NCBI RefSeq assembly: GCF_964199755.1
Contig: NC_133899.1
Span: forward strand, 28,375,446 to 28,439,445
Length of the DNA stretch: 64,000 bases
Direction: 5' to 3'
Source of the DNA: Larus michahellis
Taxonomy: Eukaryota > Chordata > Aves > Charadriiformes > Laridae
Shown here piece after piece: positions 56,901 to 64,000 of the stretch. The notes beneath the pieces are model-generated. The model worked only from the letters and a program-made list of their open reading frames with translations, searched no databases and was not told where the DNA came from. Position numbers and translations under genes: made by a program. Each line of letters begins with the position of its first letter. The stretch's first letter is position 1.

Positions 56901-59900
56901 GTTAGTTGAGAAAAGCAGAGAACTGCTTTCCAAGGGCAGGGTGGTTTGTCCTTTCCCGGTGGCTTGGGAGCAGATCGGCGCTCAGCGCATCTGATGAAGG
57001 TGCCCTGGCAAGGGTGAAAGCTGCAGCAGGTAGTGTCACATCCTCAGCCCTCTGCCCTTTCATCCCCACAGTGTTTGGTGGGCTCGACTCCAGCCCTGTG
57101 CTCTGCCTTTCCTCTTTGCTGTTTTAAATGATTCCCAGCGAGCGAAGAAGTGGGTATTTGCTGGTTGCTTGTTCCTGCGTGGCAGGTATATTGGTGCCTG
57201 TTCTGTATTGCTTTGGGTGTGCCCGGGCAGCAGCTGAAGGGAAGCACACAATGCTCAGGGATGCTCACTGGCTTTCCTGTCTTATCTGGGTACCAGCCAC
57301 GCCACGGCAAGAGCACAGAGCGTGTTTTAGGGCTGCGTCAGAGAGTGGTAGTCCCTGAGCGCTGCTGTGCCTGGCCTCAAAGATATTCACCATGAGGGTG
57401 ATTTCTGAGACAGTGCAACCAGAAAGCGCTTGGACCCGGCAGCCAGGGGTGTAAGGACCTGTATGAAGCTGGCAGAGCGTGCCAGCCCGCTCTGCCTCTC
57501 GCCTGGGCTGGGAAGGGCTGACAGGGCTTGCAGCCTTCCCAGCTCTGGGCTCCGTGGTGTTATTTATTGTGTCCCCAAGAGCTGTGGGCAGCAACTGGTG
57601 CCCTCCATTTCGATCACCTGCGCTTCTGCTTGATGCTCCCCAGTGCTGTGCACAGCCCATCTGCTGCAAGGGGATGACTGCAAGCATCCCGGGCTGCTGC
57701 AGTGATGCAAATTGATTGATATTTTTAATTCTCACGATGTAAAGGAGCTATTTTCTCCCCACATTATCAGGGTGGGAGCAGGTGATCCATCCAGGGTGGC
57801 CATTCCCAGACCCTGAGCCAGAAGGTTGCTGCGGAGCTAGGAGCCGTGGCCTGGGGCTGGGAGGAGGTGAGGGACAGTGCCACACCAGGGATGCGAAACC
57901 CCTTAGCGTTTTATTCTGCAAAGCCAATGCACGTGGGAATGGCAACCCCTTGATGGCGAGTTAAGTGATTAGATGTGATGAGACATGTCTGTTTATCAAA
58001 ACGCTAATTGGTGCTGTGGGGATGGTGTGTGTTTTGGGGAACGGGTGGGGCAGCGTGGCAGAGCGTGGGTGACTGTGAGCAATGGGGACTGCAAACACAG
58101 CTGTGTGTGCCTGATATCTTGAAATCATCGCTGCTGGGAGTCCCTGCCTCAGATTGCTGCCAGAGATGTGGTACCCTTTATTAATATGTAGAGATAATTG
58201 TAGTTTTAATGTTACCAGTGGGGGAGTTCGCATGAGGCAGAGGCATTCCTAGAAGACCTCTGCAGATACCATTCTGGAGGCATCCAGCGTGACTCAGCAT
58301 CTTCGCTGATGTTTTTTTTTAAAGTAGGTCTCAAATTGGTGCCAATTTAAAAAAAAAAAAAAAAAAAAAAAAAGGAGATGATTTGAAGATGGGGATGCTG
58401 GGAAGTTATGCCAGGAGGTGATTTGGAGCTGTGGAAAGCGGTTTGAGCCATGATCAGCTGCCAAAGGCAGTTTGGGAGCAGGGCTGCTGCTGAGCCTGTG
58501 GTGGAAGGGCAGCGCCTGGCCCTGCCCTCGGTGTTTGACCAGGCTGGTTTGACTGATGAGGGTTGTGGGGAAGTGCCACACATGCATAAAAGCTGGGGAA
58601 GTGCTTCACGCTGGGAGAACGTGAGCGCTCACCTTTTCACCAAGAAGCTAAAAAACATGAGCATATATTGCTTTGTTAGGAGGGCAGTGGTCGGCGTGTG
58701 GTGGTCCAGCAAACAGCCCACATCTAAAAGCCGGACGCGTGCTATCCAGAGCAAGGCACAGGTACATTTGCATATTTAGTTATTTTTGAGCTGCCTTTAA
58801 CCACTGGAACAAACACTCACAGAGAACGGCCTCGTCCTCATCTCAACATCCTGAGTACAGACCACTGTTAGCCCCGTGAGGGAGACCTGAGCTTGATGGA
58901 AGTGCATTCAGCCCTCAGTATTGAGAGAAATGAGTAAGATTAATGAGCTGCGATGTTTGGGAGTTCCATAGTCCAGAAGAAATCTTTCAGAGCAGACATT
59001 TCTAATGGGGCTTCATGGGGCTGGAGGAGGACAATGCAGAGGAGGTCAGAGTGGATCTCCATCATGTCTCACCTGGTCCCCACCTCCCTGCCCCATGGCA
59101 AGCAGACCCATTTGGAGGAGTGGTGCATGGGATGCCAGCAGGAGCCTCTGCCTCCAGACCTCGCATCCCACCCTGCCCAGCATCTGCAGCCCTACATGAG
59201 CCAACAGCCAGGGGTGGATGGAACCTCTGTGGATGCAAAGCAGATGCCAAGCAGCATTTTTACCTACTTGCTTGCAAAAATCGTCCATCACGTCTGCCTG
59301 CTGCAGGGCAGAGAGGTGGGGACCAGGTGAGACATGGCCCAGATCCTTGCTGGCCTCTGGTCATCCTCCTCTACCTCCACGAAGCCCCATGTTTTCTCCT
59401 GGAGTACAGGACTGAAATGGTAGCACTGCAGCCTCTCACTGCTGAGGGTGGCCCTCATTTTGTCTCGTCACATTGATCTGAATAGAGTAATTTATGAGGA
59501 CATTTTCCATGAATCAGTAAATCCGTGCTTGCTGCTGTGCCGGAGAGGTTTAATTTGCTCTAGATACTGCACCAAGTATCTCTGTCCTGAATCGCACTGT
59601 GAAGTCATGCTCTTTGGGTGAGGATGAGGATACGTGTGGATCCTCCTTGAACACACGGCGGGCGGTGTGATGGTGCCTGGTCCCTCTTAATTGTGCATCT
59701 CCCAACAGGAGCCAAAGACGTTCCAGAGGGTGCGAGTGCAATAGTTTCTCTAGGTATGCATGTGGAGCTTGAGGAATTTGTCTCTTGTGCCAAGCAATTC
59801 CTGATGTTACAGGGACTGCGGAAACTGAAGCCAAAGATTACAGGAGGGGAGGGAGCGTTGGCCTTTGGAAGGAGAGTACAGTGCGGAAATCTCGGTTACA

Positions 59901-60282
59901 GGTAGGTTTCCCTTGCAGATCTCTGCATGATGTTTCCTGTTGAGAGGAACTGAAAAATTCCTGTTGCACCGTGCCGCCTCCCCTTCCAAACACTGCTTTT
60001 GTGAGCTGCCTTTCTTCTGAAAGCAATGCATGTATGTTGAAGAAGCCCACCACAGGATCTACTTGAAAAAAGAGGTTTCAAAAAAACAGCCCTTCTGCAC
60101 ACAGAGAAGTCAAAGATAACACTGAGATCCCCGCTCCCGAGCTTCTTTCCCTTCCTTTGTCCGAGCACCATGGTCTGGCAGGGCGGGAGTGTAGGTTTGT
60201 GAGTGGGTTCATCTTATTGCCAAGACCCAGGAGGGGACCTTGCTTTCTGCTGTGCATGGTATATTATTACATCCACTGCTCC
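44961..60282. other. Long stretch without recognisable exon, possibly first intron
   Basis: No coding exon, RNA gene or large repeat could be supported in 15 kb. Low-complexity runs: T run about 47347, C run 47518-47529, A runs at 47594, 56636-56648 and 58349-58373. If the CpG island drives a plus-strand gene, this would be intron 1, an inference only. Confidence 0.4.
58349..58373 (+). repeat. A(25) homopolymer
   Basis: 25 consecutive A preceded by TGCCAATTT. No retroposed coding sequence is recognised on its 5' side. Confidence 0.9.
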
Positions 60283-60336
60283 TCATAGAATCTTCATGGT
60301 CGGAAAGGACCTTTGAGATCATCAAGTCCAACCATA
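60283..60336 (-). mobile_element. CR1 3' tail fragment
   Basis: CATAGAATCTTCATGGTCGG followed by AAAGGACCTTTGAGATCATC and AAGTCCAACCATA is the reverse complement of the CR1 3' terminus. Only about 54 bases survive. Confidence 0.85.
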
Positions 60337-60395
60337 CATATACACACACAAAAAAACCCCAAAAAACAAAACAAAACAACAACAAGCAAACGACA
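60337..60395 (+). repeat. (CA)n/A-rich low-complexity tract
   Basis: CATATACACACACA followed by A-rich CCCC- and CAA-interrupted sequence directly beside the CR1 tail fragment. Confidence 0.8.
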
Positions 60396-63300
60396 ATCTC
60401 TGCTGTCATGGGTTTGTGCTAGTTTCTGATTTGTTCTTGTGGCACAATGGGTGTTTTGGGGACCTCTGAGCTGATGGGGCGTGGACTGGGGTCAGCCGTC
60501 GCCGTGGGCACCCAGAGCCCACCTCTCCATCCTGTTCCACCTGCCCAGCTGAGTACCCAGGGACCCCTCTGCTTCTCCTCCAGAATGGCTTCAAGACTGT
60601 TTCGTGGCTCGTGGAGGTCAGAGCTCGCACTGGGGAATCCAGAAATGTTTCCAGAGCCAAACCACTCCACAGCAAGCGGGTGTGTGCCTGGTCTCTGCTG
60701 CTCATTTCCTTCCTTGCTGCAGAAAGCAGCTGAGCTGCACATGGGGTTTCAGCAGGGTGCCCCCTCTTTTGTTCCTATATATGAGAAAAGTCTGTGCACG
60801 TGTTTATATTTAAAAAAGTATATTTATTTTTAACATACCTAGCTGTGACCTAGGCCATTCAAGACTGCTCTGGTTGGGTGAAGGAGGGATGTTGCTCGCA
60901 GCTGCCTACCTGTCGCTCTGGCAGCTGTGTGATGGTCCTGCTGGTCTGGCCATGCTTGCACTTGGACAAAAACAAATGTTTGCAGGGAACTATCCCAAAA
61001 TTGCTCAAACCCAGCTAGAAAGGCTCCCTGTGATGTGAACAGGTTTTAGAGTAAGTCTCACAGCACCCATTGAGACCCAGTTGCTGTTATTCGTGTCACA
61101 GCCTGTCCCAAACATTTCCACGTGTGTCCGTCCTGCATTTTCTGTCCCCATTTTCCCGCATGCTTGCTGGCATGTTGGAATAAAACCAACACATATTCTG
61201 GTGGCAGTACTGAATGTTGGCTTGTTGCTCATCACGATACTGCCCATCCTCTGGGGTGATGAATGCAAGGTCAAAGCATCATTGTGCCAGCAGCAAACTG
61301 GAGCGGCCATATAAAGTTGTCACTTTAAATAACTGCCAGGATGGTTTCCCCTCCTTTTTCCCCCCATCTCAGCCCCCATGTTCTTCTCCGGCAACGTGTC
61401 TTTCCCCACCTACCACCCGGGGGCTGCCTGTATCTGTTCAGGATTTATGTTAAAAGGAAAATTTTATGTACGTAATTAAAACGTCGTATTGCTGGGCAGA
61501 AATGGGATTTGGTGCTTACTGCTGTGACTCTTTCTCATGCGTGAGGGTGAACTGATTGATTACTGAGGTTTGAGATTAAGTATTCCCCTGAGCTCTGCTG
61601 GCATTTAATGTGGAGGGTGAGAGCAGAGAGAAGGGGAGGAGGAAAACAATGGTTTTCCTCCAAGGCGAGGAGAGCAGGGGAATGTCTACTGAACACATCC
61701 CCTTGTCTCGTTCTGCACACAGTCTGCTGTGACGGAGGTTCCCAAAGCTGGTTTCATGGATCGTGATAAAGCAGCTGCCTTACTCTGTATCCACAATGGT
61801 GGGTGAGCTGCTGGTGGGCTTTGCTGGTTCGTCTCAGCACTGGTTCGAGCATCCCATTGCACCCTGTCCCATCCCTGTGGCTCAGCTGCATCCTCACCTC
61901 CCTGCATCCTGGTCCCTGCTTAGCGCCCTCCAAGCTTAGTGGCGGGGTAGACCTGCTGTCCCTTCCTTTCTCCCTTGGAGCATGCCTTATTTATTACTTT
62001 TCCTTAATTGCTTTTAATCAAAACAACCCTCTCCCTTTGGTTTCGGTGGGAGGGGAGGAAAAACCCCAACATGCCGCTCCTCAGGCACATGGTAGGAGCC
62101 TTACCGTGCTGGCACAGGTTGGAGACACCCGCCTTTGCCTGCTTTCCTTGAAGTCTAATTTTAGCTGAAGGCGATGGGATCCCTCCAGGGTACGGCGGAG
62201 GTTTCCTATCAGCCTAGACCTTAAGAAACACCACGCAAACAAAGACAACACAGAAGCACTTAGGTTTATTTGGGTGAATTCTTTTAAAAAAGGGTGTGAC
62301 TTATTTTTGCGAGCAGCCCCGGCGCACACTGGCTTTGTTCTGCTGCAGTCGGGTATTTCAGGTCTTCCAAGATTTAATCAGAATAATTAGTTACTGTCTG
62401 TTTATACCTTCTGTTTTTGTTGCAGGTTTTCCAAAGGGCGTATTTATCTTCCAGAGTGCTGCCTAAGTGTTGCTTAATTGTTAAGCATCTGATTTCCTCC
62501 AAGTTATCTGTCATGCTGCTTATGTAAGTAAATTTAAAAAAAAAAAAAAAAAAAAAGGAGGGTGGGGATAGTGTTGGTGGATTCTGCTTGGGGGGGGGGG
62601 AGGTTGTAGGGATTTTTCCTGATTGTCACGGGTTTAATTGTGAGTTGCCTTTGGTTCCCAGCCCGTCATGTGGTGATCAGAGGACTGTGTGTTTGGATTG
62701 GCGCTTAATGACCCAGCCAGTTTAATGAGATTGCTTTCAGCCAAACCTTCATGTATACCCCACTAAACTGGCAAGAGCTGTGTTACTCCGTGTCATTTCA
62801 GGAGGGGGGAAAAAACCAAAACAGACTTTACAGAAATAAACGGCTTTTACTTTCGCTTGTACAGTTACGCCTTTGACTCCTCAACCCAGTGGAATCCCTT
62901 ATAAAAATCACAGCTCTGCCTGCAAATAAGTTACCGCTATAAGTTTGCCAGGATTGGAAATCAGGTGGTTTTCAGCCTGCATTTGCACATTTGGTTTGGG
63001 AAGGGGGGCCGGTGATATACACATTTCCCATCTCTTTAATGGGAGATGAGAAAGGCACAGAAAAACACTGCAAAAGAGGATGGGATGGCTGGAAAGCCTC
63101 ACAGAGAGACAGATATGGTGCTGAACCCACCCCTAGTTCATGCTCAATGCCTAAATGAATCACATGATATTTTCCCTTCAATATTTATCACCGAGAGCAG
63201 CTGAGGGTGGCCGTCATGCTGATGGCAGTGTGAGACTGGACGATTTGCTTTTTTTCCCTCGGGGGTGGGAAAAATCTGATGTGATGGAAATATTCTTAAG

Positions 63301-64000
63301 AAAGGCTGTCGACCTGATTCTTTCCTTGACGTTCACCCAACTGGAAGGCTGATGGAGGTTCAGGTGACACCTCCCAAAGCGCTGGGGATGTGTGATGTGC
63401 AGTGCGGCCATTGCTCCTGCTCAGCATGGCCCCTCCAGCCACAGCGAGGGATGTGGAAGTGGGTGGCGGGTCTCTAATCCCCATCCTCCCAGCACGTGCC
63501 TGCTCGCTTCACTCAGCTTTTCACAGATCTGCTTGGTTTGGAAGAGGGAGAGGTGGGGAGGAGGAGCAGAGCTGCTGGGAGTTGAGGAGGGTGAAAGCAC
63601 AGAGGGAAGGGAAGTGGGCAGTGCTGTGGAGGTAAATGCTGGGAGGAAAAGGAGGCGACGTGACTTGTTTGCCTGGTGCTTTAGGAGGTGCTTAGTTAAA
63701 TGAAGCATTCGCTAGGGAGCTAAATTTGGCATTTAAATAGCTTTGGAGCATGTGAATGCTCAGTGTTGCTCTCTTCTCCTTTCTGTGTCGGGAGTCACCT
63801 CCCATCCCCATCTCTATTTGAAGAATGTCCCCCTCTTAGAAGTCCACCTTCACAGGAGGTGCAACTTGGTTGGCCACGTGCTTTCAAAAAGCTCTTCCAG
63901 TTGTCCCCAAGCTCCTTGTCGCTCTGGATCACCCATCCTTCGACTACTCCCAGCCTGGTCGCTGCAAGCCTTGGCCATCAGGACAGACTACAGGTCCTCT
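60396..64000. other. Non-coding stretch, nothing recognised
   Basis: No supportable exon. It contains an A(21) run at 62536-62556 closely followed by a G(11) run at 62590-62600. Confidence 0.4.

Noticed and set aside
58349-58373. A(25) as the tail of a processed pseudogene
   Set aside because: No transcript-like or coding sequence is recognisable upstream and no flanking duplication was seen. Kept only as a low-interest observation.
61841-61853. GGTTCGAGCATCC resembling a tRNA B box
   Set aside because: The spacing to the final CC is off, and no A box or acceptor-stem pairing is found around it.

Overview
This window is vertebrate nuclear DNA, almost certainly from a bird. Nearly every recognisable interspersed repeat is a CR1-type LINE: 5'-truncated copies ending in the CR1 3' tail, plus ORF1 fragments of the SGNH-esterase type. 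SINEs are absent, and the only protein-coding family I can identify is ITPRIPL1-like (inositol 1,4,5-trisphosphate receptor-interacting protein-like 1, Mab-21 superfamily), which is multiplied in birds. No bacterial, plasmid or CRISPR feature is present.

Positions 1-14,800 hold a recently rearranged ITPRIPL1-like cluster. One copy is intact (CDS 7435-8973, 512 aa). A tandem sister (4558-5565) stops after 335 codons and lacks the C-terminal third. There is also an inverted 3' gene end (about 2258-3234, minus), a short 3' fragment (3456-3652), and a dead copy split by a CR1 insertion, present twice in mirror image (37-1733 minus, 13060-14756 plus). The two sister genes share a nearly identical 1.07-kb block covering a CR1 remnant, the probable promoter, exon 1, a 303-bp intron and the first 54 codons; after that their coding sequences diverge. 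The whole cluster is an imperfect inverted repeat: arm A (1-2258 with 12535-14792) and arm B (2258-3234 with 8858-9834). The left side lacks a 2.7-kb segment (9835-12534) that the right side keeps. Arm A runs off the left edge of the window.

Positions 14,800-17,640 are two broken CR1 elements, one on each strand: a 5' part with ORF1 and the start of ORF2, and a copy in which the ORF1 start is joined to the ORF2 end.

Positions 17,640-43,800 show no supportable coding exon. They hold one CR1 ORF2 fragment (30903-32092), one old L3/CR1-like fragment (about 41285-42050), A-rich low-complexity tracts, and a cluster of four degenerate sites resembling the ZNF143/THAP11 motif at 21.7-22.1 kb.

Positions 43,840-44,960 are a strong CpG island with GC boxes, one ACTACAACTCCC element and two candidate splice donors. 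It looks like a promoter with a non-coding first exon for a gene on the plus strand. The remaining 19 kb shows no recognisable coding exon and may be a large first intron. I cannot name that gene.
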